DNA from: Paenibacillaceae bacterium GAS479
GTDB taxonomy: Bacteria; Bacillota; Bacilli; Paenibacillales; Paenibacillaceae
Reading direction: 5' to 3'
DNA: 64,000 nucleotides
Assembly: GCA_900105225.1 (NCBI GenBank)
Contig: LT629764.1
Coordinates: 2,993,501 to 3,057,500 of the forward strand
Below the pieces are notes generated by a model. That model was given only the letters and a program-made list of their open reading frames with translations, ran no database searches and had not been told where the DNA came from. Both the position numbers and the translations under genes were made by a program. Below, in pieces: positions 56,359-64,000 of the stretch; within the stretch, counting starts at the first letter, position 1; every line of letters begins with the position of its first letter.

Positions 56359-56817
56359 CTAAAGTGTTCCGTTATTTGAAGCTGAGATAGGAATATATTT
56401 TTTAAATCCTTTGCTAACACTTCCACTATAACCATTGTTCATGAAGAACTCATGTGCCTCGATCCTATTTGCATTGCTGAATAACATTATCTTCGTACAG
56501 CCTTTTGAAATACATAATTGTTCCACATATTCTAACAGTTTTTTACCGATCCCAGTCCCTCTAAGGTCTTTATCTACAATAATATTTTCTACAACTGCGT
56601 ACGGTCTATATTCGTACATTGGGTCAAGGCATATAGTCACAAATATTGTTCCAATAAGGATCTCGTTTTGTTCAAATACAAATAGAAAATTGTTTAGGTC
56701 ATCCATGATTTGCTTTATTCTTTCAGGCATTACTTTAATATTATTACTATTTGGAGCTAAGGCTTTATATAGGTCCTCAAGGGCATAAGCATCCTTTGAT
56801 TCCGCTTCACGAATCAT
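56359..56817 (-). CDS. GNAT family N-acetyltransferase, AT-rich
   Basis: Read on the minus strand from ATG at 56817 after AAGGAGG; 152 residues. GNAT features are ENIIVDKDLRGTGIGKKLLEYVEQLCISKGC (acetyl-CoA loop) and ANRIEAHEFFMNNGY. The substrate is unknown. The gene is clearly more AT-rich than the neighbouring arg and traX genes and is flanked by AT-rich DNA, which suggests it arrived by horizontal transfer. It is convergent with argH. Confidence 0.88.
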   Translation of the reverse strand: MIREAESKDAYALEDLYKALAPNSNNIKVMPERIKQIMDDLNNFLFVFEQNEILIGTIFVTICLDPMYEYRPYAVVENIIVDKDLRGTGIGKKLLEYVEQLCISKGCTKIMLFSNANRIEAHEFFMNNGYSGSVSKGFKKYIPISASNNGTL

Positions 56818-57133
56818 GAAACAGCCTCCTTAATTCAAATATAACCCAAGGTTAAACCATGCAGTTGCTTTAAACTAGTCGTTCGTTCAGCGCCGCCTTG
56901 TGAGTGAGTCTAAACTTTTCCTAGTTTACAACTTAATTTTTCAGTCTAAAACTATATTTTCTTTAAAAACAAATCATTGCTATTGACTCAGAGCAGGGAA
57001 TGGATGGAAGCCAACCGAGTGTGATGGCAGGCGCAGCAAGGGATTGTTATACTGTAGACAGCAAGGCGGCCGAACTGAAACGGAAACGTTTGGAGCGGCT
57101 GCAAATCCAGGAATCCAGGAAAGGAGGCCGTTC
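56818..57133. other. Divergent intergenic region between GNAT and TraX genes
   Basis: The first 160 bases are AT-rich like the GNAT gene. A possible extended -10 for the TraX gene, TGT-TATACT, lies at 57045-57053, without a clear -35. No further gene is supported. Confidence 0.4.
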
Positions 57134-57799
57134 ATGCAACTTCTAGCCATCGTTACAATGTTAATCGATCACGTTGGGCTGATGTTTTTCCCCGATTCGC
57201 AAGTATGGAGAATGATTGGCCGAATTTCCTTTCCCATCTACGCCTATTTAATTACGGTTGGGTATCGTATGACCTCATCCCAACCTAAATATCTGTTGCG
57301 CCTGGCGGTACTAGCGTTGTTGACACAGCTCCCGTACATACTGGCATTCGATACAACGGGTTACAATAATATCTTTACCCTGCTCGTCTCGGTTCTCGTG
57401 TTATATGGGATTGACTGGTTATTGGCAGGGAAAATGCCTCGGATTGCGGCTTGGCTCATTGTTGTACCGCTTGTTTTGTTTGCCTTTGTTGTCATGACTG
57501 AACTGCCATTCGACTACAATGGATACGGTCTGTTGCTGATTCTCATCTATCGTTACTCACAGCGTGGTTGGACCGTTCTGCTGCATCTGCTGCTCAACGT
57601 TATGTATTTGGTGTTGCTCGGACCGAGTTGGGGACTTCAGCTGTATAGCATTGTTTCGACTATACTGCTCGTGTACGGCGCAGAGTTGCGTGATGAGCTG
57701 AACAAGCTACGAGTTCCGCGCTGGTTATGGCGCTCATTCTATCCGGCGCATTTGGGGGCTCTCGCCGCTGTGGAATTCCTGTTGGCCTCGGCAAGGTAG
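57134..57799 (+). CDS. TraX family membrane protein
   Basis: The ATG at 57134 is six bases after AAGGAGG; 221 residues with about eight hydrophobic helices. The N-terminus MQLLAIVTMLIDHVGLMFFP and RMIGRISFPIYAYLITVGYR are the TraX hallmarks. TraX acetylates F-pilin in enterics, but chromosomal Firmicute members have no known pilin partner; an acyltransferase acting on an envelope component is plausible. It is followed by a very strong terminator. Confidence 0.88.
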   Translation: MQLLAIVTMLIDHVGLMFFPDSQVWRMIGRISFPIYAYLITVGYRMTSSQPKYLLRLAVLALLTQLPYILAFDTTGYNNIFTLLVSVLVLYGIDWLLAGKMPRIAAWLIVVPLVLFAFVVMTELPFDYNGYGLLLILIYRYSQRGWTVLLHLLLNVMYLVLLGPSWGLQLYSIVSTILLVYGAELRDELNKLRVPRWLWRSFYPAHLGALAAVEFLLASAR

Positions 57800-57846
57800 A
57801 GAAGGGTTAGTTGTCATATCGGGTATTCCGATACTGATATAATTGC

Positions 57847-57893
57847 AAGGCCCGCCCGGGTCCCATTGATGGGACACGGGCGGGCCTTCTCGT
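57847..57893 (+). terminator. Very long intrinsic terminator after the TraX gene
   Basis: AAGGCCCGCCCG (57847-57858) pairs perfectly with CGGGCGGGCCTT (57877-57888), with an inner GTCCCAT/ATGGGAC stem. The T tract is only TTCTCGTTTT. The near-symmetry lets it act on both strands. Confidence 0.85.
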
Positions 57894-58015
57894 TTTGTAA
57901 GGCATAAGTTTTCTGTACAAGGGAGGCAATTCGAGGCCGTATTGTTTGTCATACTATTTAGCTCAACGAGAGAACAAGAGAGTTGGAAGAGGAGGCAACA
58001 TGAGCCGACCGTCCC

Positions 58016-58680
58016 GTGAAGCTTGAGTTGAAGCTTTCAAGTAGCTTTTGTTACTTGGTGCGGGCCGTGGAGCTTGAGTTGAAGCATTCAAGTAGCTTTT
58101 GTTACTTGGTGCGGGCCGTGAAGCTTGAGTTGGAGCTCTCAAGTAACTTTTGTTACTTGGTGAGGGCAGTGTAGCTCGAGTTGAAGCTTTCAAGTAGCTT
58201 TTGTTACTTGGTGCGGGCCGTGGAGCTTGAGTTGAAGCATTCAAGTAGCTTTTGTTACTTGGTGCGGGCCGTGAAGCTTGAGTTGGAGCTCTCAAGTAAC
58301 TTTTGTTACTTGGTGAGGGCAGTGTAGCTCGAGTTGGAGCGCTCAAGTAGCTTTTGTTACTTGGTGCGGGCCGTGAAGCTTGAGTTGAAGCTCTCAAGTA
58401 ACTTTTGTTACTTGGTGCGGAGCGTGAAGCTCTAGTTGGAGCGCTCAAGTAGCTTTAGCTACTTGGTGCGGAGTGTGGAGCTCTAGTTGGAGCGCTCAAG
58501 TAACTTTTGTTACTTGGTGAGGGCCGTGGAGCTTGAGTTGAAGCTTTCAAGTAACTTTTGTTACTTGGTGAGGGCCGTTGAGCTTGAGCTGAAGCTTTCA
58601 AGTAGCTTTTGTTACTTGATTCGGGCCGTGGAGCTTGAGTTGAAGCTTTCAAGTAGCTTTAGCTACTTACTGCGGGCTGC
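58016..58680. repeat. Array of thirteen 51-bp tandem units with conserved hairpins
   Basis: CAAGTA begins at 58038, 58089, 58140, 58191, 58242, 58293, 58344, 58395, 58446, 58497, 58548, 58599 and 58650: thirteen units of exactly 51 bases with no indels. Each unit holds hairpin 1 (CAAGTARC-TTTW-GYTACTTG) and a weaker hairpin 2 (GCTY-NAGTTG-RAGC). Variants at the second loop-proximal pair of hairpin 1 are A-T in five, G-T in six and G-C in two, so + strand pairing holds in all thirteen. Units 1-3 and 4-6 form a nearly identical 153-bp duplication. Minus-strand frames look open because 51 is a multiple of three, but units 9 and 13 create TAA stops. Units are contiguous, so this is not CRISPR. 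Confidence 0.9.
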
Positions 58681-58701
58681 AAAACCCGGGCTCAACCTGT
58701 T

Positions 58702-61140
58702 TCAAGCGCTCATTGAACCAAGCAAGCCCGAGATGTTATCAGGTGGAACTGGCTTGCTGAAGTAATATCCCTGCGCTTCATTGCAATGACGTTGCAGAAG
58801 GTATTGCAGCTGCTCCCCGGTTTCGACGCCCTCGGCGATGACTTTTAGTCCGAGGTTATGCGCCATGTTGATAATGGTGTGCACAAGTGCCTCGTCCTTG
58901 GCATCCTCCATGAGGTTGCGGGTGAAGCTTTGGTCGATTTTGAGGCTGTCGATCGGAAACAACTTCAGGTAACTGAGCGAGGAGTAACCCGTCCCGAAGT
59001 CATCGATCGATAGAAATATACCCATCTCCTTGAGTTTATGCATGATGGTTATTGCATGCACCGAGTTCTGAACGATGCTCTCCGTCAGCTCCAGCTCCAA
59101 ATACTTCGGCTCCAACCCGGTATCATTGAGCGCACGACTAACCACCTCTACAAAGCCGCTCTGTTGAAATTGCCTCGTCGAGATATTGACTGCAATTCGC
59201 ATTGGAGGGAGATTCGCATCTTGCCATTCTTTGTTCTGGCGGCAAGCCTCCCGCAGCACCCATTCTCCGATTGGAATGATAAGTCCAGTCTCCTCAGCCA
59301 ACGGAATGAACTCCGCCGGGGAAATAAGGCCAAGCTGTGGATGCTGCCACCGGAGGAGCGCCTCGACACCGACTACCGTGCCCGAGAGGATGTCCACTTG
59401 TGGCTGATAATGTACGGTGAATTCATTTTTAATGATTCCTTTGCGCAGTCCGATCTCCAGATTCATGCGCCGGCTGACAACCTCGTTCATATCCGATGTA
59501 TAAAACTGATAGTTGTTTTTACCTTGCTCTTTGACCCGATACATCGCGGTATCCGCATTTTTAATCAGAGTATCACGATTGTTGCCATCATTCGGGTACA
59601 GGCTCAAGCCGATCGAAGGCGTGACGAACATTTCTTGTCCACCAACAAGCACCGACTGACTGAATGTTTGCAAAATCTTCTGCGCTTTCCGCGTCATGTC
59701 CTCTTGAGACGTGCCTGGCAACAGTACGATGAATTCATCGCCTCCCTGGCGGGAGACGGTATCCTGTTTATCGACGCATTCGCGTAGCCGAATGGAGACT
59801 TCAACCAGCAGCAGATCGCCCATCGTATGACCGAGCGTGTCGTTGATGTATTTGAAACGATCCAGATCCAAAAACATAATACCGATCATCAGGTCGGACT
59901 CATCCGCTTGATCCATTGCTTCCTTGAGACGATCATGGAGCAGATGGCGGTTGGGCAGGCCGGTTAATGGGTCGAGGTAGATCATCTGATTGATTTTATG
60001 CTCGGCTTTTTTGCGCTCGGTAATATCCCGGATAATGCTGCTGAAAAAGGGATGCCCTTCCTCTTCCCAGCCGGCTAAGGACAGCTCCATCGGAAATTCG
60101 GTGCCGTCCTTGCGCAGGCCGTATAGCTCCAGTCTTCGTCCGGCTCCGGGAGAAAGATGGGGCTCCTGCATGAGGTAGGGATATAGACCGTCGGCATGAA
60201 CCTGCTTGAATCGGTCGGGAATCGTCATGTCGAGCGGCTTGCCAATGGCTTCTTTGTCCGTGTAGCCGAACATTAGTTGGGCACCCCGGTTCCAAGATCG
60301 AATAATTGAATGGCTGTCGGCAAGGATGATGGCGTCGGTGGCGGATTCGATGACGGAGCGGAATTTGCGTTCGGATTCAAGTGATTGAGATTCGAAACGT
60401 CGATTTACATATGTGCTGGTGAACATCATGCCGAGGATGACTAACATGCCAATGCTTATCGCATAAGCGAGAATGGTGTTGCTCAGCGTAGTGTCATCAG
60501 TATGCTGCATGCTATGGCGATTATGGAATGAAGCGGCGGCCATACCGGTATAGTGCATGGTAGAAACTGCGGCGCCCATGATCAGAGCGGCTATTGCTTT
60601 ACGACGCCATAGGCGGGGTTGACCGGCTCTTTTTTTGACGGAATACATTAGGTACAAAGCTGTTAGTGATGCAATAAAGGCAATAAGCGCGGAAAGTCCC
60701 CATAGGAGCGGATTGTAGCGCACAATCGCTTCCATCTGCATGGCCGCCATGCCGATGTAGTGCATCGAGACAATGCCGGTAGCCATTAGAAATGCACTAA
60801 GAATAGCTCGGGGGCGCTTCAATTCGGGACGGCTGATGATGTGCAAGGCCAGGAAGGAGGCGGAAATTGCCGGAATGATCGACACTAATACGATCCAAGT
60901 ATTGTAGGTTACATGGATTGGCATGCGGAAGGCGAGCATAGCGATGAAATGCATCGACCAGATGCCCATACCCATTGATAGCGCGCCGCAGGCTATCCAC
61001 ATATTTCGTGTTTTGCCTCTCGACTTGTGAATATGTATGCCAAGGTCCAGCGTGGAGTAAGAGGCAAGAATGGGGATAAGTAGCGACAATAACACGAGAA
61101 AAATATTGTAAGAGCCGTCAACAGGCTGGTGATTCATCAT
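58702..61140 (-). CDS. Membrane c-di-GMP protein, MHYT-PAS-GGDEF-EAL
   Basis: On the minus strand AAGGAG precedes ATG-ATG-AAT-CAC, so the start is 61140 (812 residues), not the ATG at 61173. Seven or so membrane helices form an MHYT sensor with three motifs (MHFIAM, MHYIGM, MHYTGM), thought to sense a diatomic gas through copper. A PAS domain follows (about 260-385), then GGDEF (SRQGGDEFIVLL; cyclase motif intact) and EAL (GVEALLRWQHP, DDFGTGYSSLSYLK; phosphodiesterase motif intact). Both catalytic signatures look competent, so it could make or degrade c-di-GMP. No RxxD inhibitory site is evident five residues before GGDEF. Its 3' end abuts the 51-bp array. Confidence 0.95.
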   Translation of the reverse strand: MMNHQPVDGSYNIFLVLLSLLIPILASYSTLDLGIHIHKSRGKTRNMWIACGALSMGMGIWSMHFIAMLAFRMPIHVTYNTWIVLVSIIPAISASFLALHIISRPELKRPRAILSAFLMATGIVSMHYIGMAAMQMEAIVRYNPLLWGLSALIAFIASLTALYLMYSVKKRAGQPRLWRRKAIAALIMGAAVSTMHYTGMAAASFHNRHSMQHTDDTTLSNTILAYAISIGMLVILGMMFTSTYVNRRFESQSLESERKFRSVIESATDAIILADSHSIIRSWNRGAQLMFGYTDKEAIGKPLDMTIPDRFKQVHADGLYPYLMQEPHLSPGAGRRLELYGLRKDGTEFPMELSLAGWEEEGHPFFSSIIRDITERKKAEHKINQMIYLDPLTGLPNRHLLHDRLKEAMDQADESDLMIGIMFLDLDRFKYINDTLGHTMGDLLLVEVSIRLRECVDKQDTVSRQGGDEFIVLLPGTSQEDMTRKAQKILQTFSQSVLVGGQEMFVTPSIGLSLYPNDGNNRDTLIKNADTAMYRVKEQGKNNYQFYTSDMNEVVSRRMNLEIGLRKGIIKNEFTVHYQPQVDILSGTVVGVEALLRWQHPQLGLISPAEFIPLAEETGLIIPIGEWVLREACRQNKEWQDANLPPMRIAVNISTRQFQQSGFVEVVSRALNDTGLEPKYLELELTESIVQNSVHAITIMHKLKEMGIFLSIDDFGTGYSSLSYLKLFPIDSLKIDQSFTRNLMEDAKDEALVHTIINMAHNLGLKVIAEGVETGEQLQYLLQRHCNEAQGYYFSKPVPPDNISGLLGSMSA

Positions 61141-61407
61141 AGTTGCTTCTCCTTCAAATGAGTCTTTATTCATTATAACGGCATAACAACTAGGTCTTTT
61201 TACCCTGTAAAAATGTTTATTTATATGGATTCATCTTCCAATGGCTGGGGTAGGAGTGGATTTACCTGCCTTGATGTTCGAAGCCTGTGGAAGTGGAGTA
61301 GGGGAAAGCAGCGCTAAGCGGCGGCAGTTGCGGCGGTGGAGCAAGTCGAAGCTTATACTGTGCTACGGCAGCTGGAAGCTCTACAAGGCGATTAATAAGC
61401 TTGAAAA

Positions 61408-61450
61408 AGCCAGCCCCCGCTTCCTCGTAGGAGAGAAAGAGGGCTGGCTT
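61408..61450 (-). terminator. Terminator of the VanW-family gene
   Basis: AAGCCAGCCC (61408-61417) and GGGCTGGCTT (61441-61450) form a perfect 10-bp stem; on the minus strand it is followed by TTTTTC. The remaining sequence between 61141 and 61586 shows no convincing gene; open frames there lack ribosome sites. Confidence 0.75.
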
Positions 61451-61586
61451 ATTGCTGACTTGAAGTTGGTTGATAACAGATGATTTATCCCGAGGAGAGG
61501 CTGGATGTTTCACTCCATGTTCCTACGCGGGCTGCAGTTGGATCAACAGTCATTTAATAAATGATAATCCGCGAAGCCAGCTAAGG

Positions 61587-63575
61587 CTAGTCAAGCAGGC
61601 GGATGCCATCTTCCAGCAGGGGCTGTTCGCCAAATGGCGAGAATAGATCGCTCATCGCATCGCGCTCCTGACCGTGGATGTCTCCGCTGTTTGGTGACGG
61701 CTGTGGTACTGCGCTGCTTCCGGCTGGCCCGGCTTCTTCCGCGCCATGCGGATATGCGTCCGGCCCAGGCCCAGGGGCAGGCGATGATGAGAAGGGGGCG
61801 GATGCGGGACCTTCCATAATAATGGAAGGCTTCGGTTTGTACGTATCGCGGGAGATGCGCGTCCGGGATTCCTCTCTGCCGTTCACGTAACGGATTCGGT
61901 ATGTTTCAACCACATATCCGGTACGGCCTTGATTCAGCACAATCTGCTGTCCTGGCGCTAATCCTGAGCTGCGACGCAATTGAATGGGTGCCTGTAGCGT
62001 ACGGACGGTGCGAGAAACGATGCTGTAACGGACCTCTTTGGGCATCGTGCCGAATAATTTGATCGTGAGCTGTCCATTCCCTGTGTAGGTGCGGATGAGT
62101 AGATGTTTGCCGCTCGTATTGCGGAATCGAAAGTTGATAGATCCTTCTGCGAACGTTGCGTCCTGGCCTTTGGGCAAATAAGAAACCGGCAGGGAGTGGT
62201 TGCGCCGCTCCACGATTTCGAGGCCAGCCCGCAGGGCCACATTGTACAGCGTACTCGACACCTGACAGATGCCGCCGCCGATGCCGCGAGTGAACTGGCC
62301 GTTCAGGATGACCGGAGCTTCCCGGTAGCCGGTTTCGCGCTCTGTGATGCGGATTATTTCTCCATAGTCAAAAACTTCTCCCGGCTTCATCATCCAGCCG
62401 TTCAGCGTGCGTGCAGTCTCCGATACATTAAAGGCCCTGCCCTGTGAACTGGTCCGGTAATCGGTCGAGAAGGTGGCAATCAGCCGCTCGATGCCCTCCT
62501 CTTTCAGCGAAGCCAGCGTCACCTTCGGGGGGACGGCGCGGAACTGCAGCGCCTCCTGCCTGCTGGTCTCCAGGCCGAGAGTGGAGAGCAATTTGGAGCC
62601 GCTCAAGCTGATAAGCTGGGCGGATGATGGCTCAGCGGAGCTTCCAGAGCTGCGTGAGTTGCCTGGCTTTACGTAGGCGGGATGGGGCACGCTTCTTTGT
62701 CCTGTGGTCCTTGAACCGAGCTTTCCGGAAGCGGGATTGGGTTCGCTTCCTTGTCTTGTGATCTCGGAATCGGGCTTTTCGGAAGCAGTCGCTCCGATTT
62801 CCATACGTAAGGCTTCATTTTCGGACAAGGTCGTTGTTGTCGTGACAGCATCGGCAGCGCCTAGCCCCTTGGCAGCCCAATGACGAATGCTTTCGTACTG
62901 GCGGTCGAGATCAAGATGAAGCACGTTGCGTCCGGGAGTGTAGACGACTTGGTCATAGGGTGTGATTATCCGGACGGCATCCACCGGTTTGCGCTCATCG
63001 TAGAAGCCCCATTCAGAGCGGATCGTGGCATCAAACGCCGCCCGGTCGGACCGCAGTTTTGCAGGCAGCTGTTTGTCCCATTTCCAGCGATATTTAGCAC
63101 TCTCTATAACGGAACCGGTACCGAGACGGGCTACGGCTGCTTTTGCTTCCTCTAGGTCAATGCGCAGCCCAAGCTGGGCAAGCGTCCAGGCTGCGCTGCG
63201 CTCGGCTTGAACAGGGAGCAAGGGAACTCCTCCCCCGGAATACGTCTTGCTTGATTTGGAATTCGGCTCAGCACTTCCGGTTGCTGCTTGAGCTGCTGTT
63301 TCATTCACTCCGGAAGCTACAGGCTTGTCCTTGCTGGAAGAGGCGGACGGGGTCCCGTCCGCCAGAGTAACGATGCGGCTATCCAGCGCTAACTGGTAAG
63401 ACTCCAACAACTGCAGCGCCTCCGCTTGGCGGAGGCCGCCGAGCGGCAGTCCCGCCGCATTGGTGCCGGAGGGCACCTTTGTTTTGGAGCCATAGATCCA
63501 GAGCATGCCCCATAAAATAGTCGCCACCAGCAAAAGGCCAAGAACGACAATGAGCAGCAAATGCAGCCTTTTCAC
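61587..63575 (-). CDS. VanW family protein with G5 domain
   Basis: On the minus strand GGGAGG precedes a GTG at 63575 (662 residues, KRLHLLLIVVLGLLLVATILWGMLWIY membrane anchor); an ATG at 63590 overlaps the ribosome site. An N-terminal extracellular domain (about 35-230) is broken by Ser/Gly-rich low-complexity inserts (about 60-105 and 250-310, with imperfect repeats such as SEITRQGSEPNPASGKLGS). The VanW domain follows (about 375-525; LNGWMMKPGEVFDYGEI, GGGICQVSSTLYNVALRAGLEIVERRNHS), then a G5 domain (about 525-585; VVETYRIRYVNGREESRTRIS) and a Pro/Gly-rich tail. VanW/YoaR-like proteins are exported and may act on the wall or on sporulation; exact function unknown. Confidence 0.9.
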   Translation of the reverse strand: MKRLHLLLIVVLGLLLVATILWGMLWIYGSKTKVPSGTNAAGLPLGGLRQAEALQLLESYQLALDSRIVTLADGTPSASSSKDKPVASGVNETAAQAATGSAEPNSKSSKTYSGGGVPLLPVQAERSAAWTLAQLGLRIDLEEAKAAVARLGTGSVIESAKYRWKWDKQLPAKLRSDRAAFDATIRSEWGFYDERKPVDAVRIITPYDQVVYTPGRNVLHLDLDRQYESIRHWAAKGLGAADAVTTTTTLSENEALRMEIGATASEKPDSEITRQGSEPNPASGKLGSRTTGQRSVPHPAYVKPGNSRSSGSSAEPSSAQLISLSGSKLLSTLGLETSRQEALQFRAVPPKVTLASLKEEGIERLIATFSTDYRTSSQGRAFNVSETARTLNGWMMKPGEVFDYGEIIRITERETGYREAPVILNGQFTRGIGGGICQVSSTLYNVALRAGLEIVERRNHSLPVSYLPKGQDATFAEGSINFRFRNTSGKHLLIRTYTGNGQLTIKLFGTMPKEVRYSIVSRTVRTLQAPIQLRRSSGLAPGQQIVLNQGRTGYVVETYRIRYVNGREESRTRISRDTYKPKPSIIMEGPASAPFSSSPAPGPGPDAYPHGAEEAGPAGSSAVPQPSPNSGDIHGQERDAMSDLFSPFGEQPLLEDGIRLLD

Positions 63576-63590
63576 AGGCAGTCCTCCCAT

Positions 63591-63795
63591 CTGGCAAGCC
63601 TTGTCTACTAGGTCTATGCTGGGCTGCGCTGAAATATATCCTTTATCGCAGGATGTCTCCTAGTTAATAATGCGATTGAAGAAGATATCCGCGTAGTATC
63701 GCAGGTCCGACACTACTTTCTCCAGGACAAGAGACTGACTCAGGGACTATATGGGAATAAAAGGATATATCTGTATCCATTCCAAGGAGGCCCTT
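63591..63795. other. Divergent intergenic region
   Basis: Holds the upstream regions of the VanW-family gene (minus) and the oxidoreductase gene (plus). No clear promoter pair was identified. AAGGAGG at 63784-63790 is the ribosome site of the next gene. Confidence 0.4.
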
Positions 63796-64000
63796 ATGAA
63801 AAATATCGATCCTGCTGCTGCCAGCCAATTACCTCAACTGCCGGAATCGCTTTGGCGGGCGACAGCGGAGCTGCCATCATTCTCCTCGCTCAAAGGTACG
63901 ACCAAAGTAGATGTAGCGATTGTCGGCGGCGGAATCGCCGGCATTACGAGCGCGTACCTGCTGAGCAAGCAGGGACTGAAAGTTGCGCTGCTGGAAGCCG
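63796..64000 (+). CDS. FAD-dependent oxidoreductase, N-terminal part only
   Basis: The ATG at 63796 is five bases after AAGGAGG. The visible 68 residues include ESLWRATAELPSFSSLKGTTKVDVAIVGGGIAGITSAYLLSKQG, with the GxGxxG FAD-binding fold followed by VALLEA. This front resembles DAO-type oxidoreductases, some of which carry a C-terminal Rieske domain. The gene runs off the window, so substrate and full length cannot be judged. Confidence 0.85.
   Translation, partial: MKNIDPAAASQLPQLPESLWRATAELPSFSSLKGTTKVDVAIVGGGIAGITSAYLLSKQGLKVALLEA

Noticed and set aside
57963-58652. Minus-strand open frames coding SNKSYL-type repeats, and a plus-strand frame at 58487-58765
   Set aside because: They are open only because the unit is 51 bases. 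No ribosome site is seen, two units create TAA stops, and hairpin pairing is conserved instead.
58016-58680. CRISPR array
   Set aside because: Units are contiguous with no variable spacers, and no cas genes are in the window.
61241-61483. 80-residue plus-strand frame
   Set aside because: No ribosome site, and it covers the minus-strand terminator of the VanW-family gene.

Overview
The window reads as chromosome of a spore-forming, motile, S-layer-bearing Firmicute, most likely Paenibacillus or a close relative. The evidence is an alpha/beta-type spore protein, SLH-domain surface proteins, and a degSU-comF-flagellar-hpf-secA-prfB gene order that matches the Bacillus subtilis map. There are strong AGGAGG ribosome binding sites, many intrinsic terminators and moderately high GC. 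No rRNA, tRNA or CRISPR array was seen.

Region 1 (1-19.9 kb) is a cell-surface block. It holds the 3' part of an SLH protein, a probable main S-layer protein with N-terminal SLH domains, an unrecognised large secreted protein, a small secreted protein, a divergent SASP, metK with an unusual leader, a 1452-residue Ig/SLH mosaic protein, and a secreted phosphodiester-glycosidase-like protein.

Region 2 (19.9-43.2 kb) is the regulatory, competence and motility block: degS-degU, an unknown repeat-bearing glycosyltransferase-like gene, comFA, comFC, yvyF, flgM, flgN, flgK, flgL, yviE, fliW, csrA, flagellin, flaG, fliD, fliS, fliT, a cold-shock gene, hpf, secA and prfB. Late flagellar genes show SigD-type promoters. 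The flagellin leader carries a near-consensus CsrA hairpin, fitting the FliW-CsrA-flagellin circuit encoded beside it. A TnpB-only IS200/IS605-family element with a probable omega RNA sits between hpf and secA. prfB carries the classical +1 programmed frameshift.

Region 3 (43.3-56.3 kb) holds a YitT-type membrane protein, then a four-gene overlapping module (GT39-like membrane transferase, GT2, DUF2304, EmrE/ArnE-like small membrane protein). This module looks like a lipid-linked sugar transfer system. It is followed by a complete arginine set, argC-argJ-argB-argD-argF and argG-argH, whose argC promoter is overlapped by an ArgR-type box.

Region 4 (56.3-64 kb) holds an AT-rich GNAT gene (minus strand), a TraX-family gene, and an array of thirteen 51-bp units whose hairpins show compensatory base changes. 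Then come a MHYT-PAS-GGDEF-EAL protein and a VanW/G5 protein (both minus), and the start of an FAD-dependent oxidoreductase running off the window.

The least explained features are the 51-bp hairpin array (58016-58680) and the metK leader (10885-10987), which has mutually exclusive pairings including one that covers the Shine-Dalgarno sequence.
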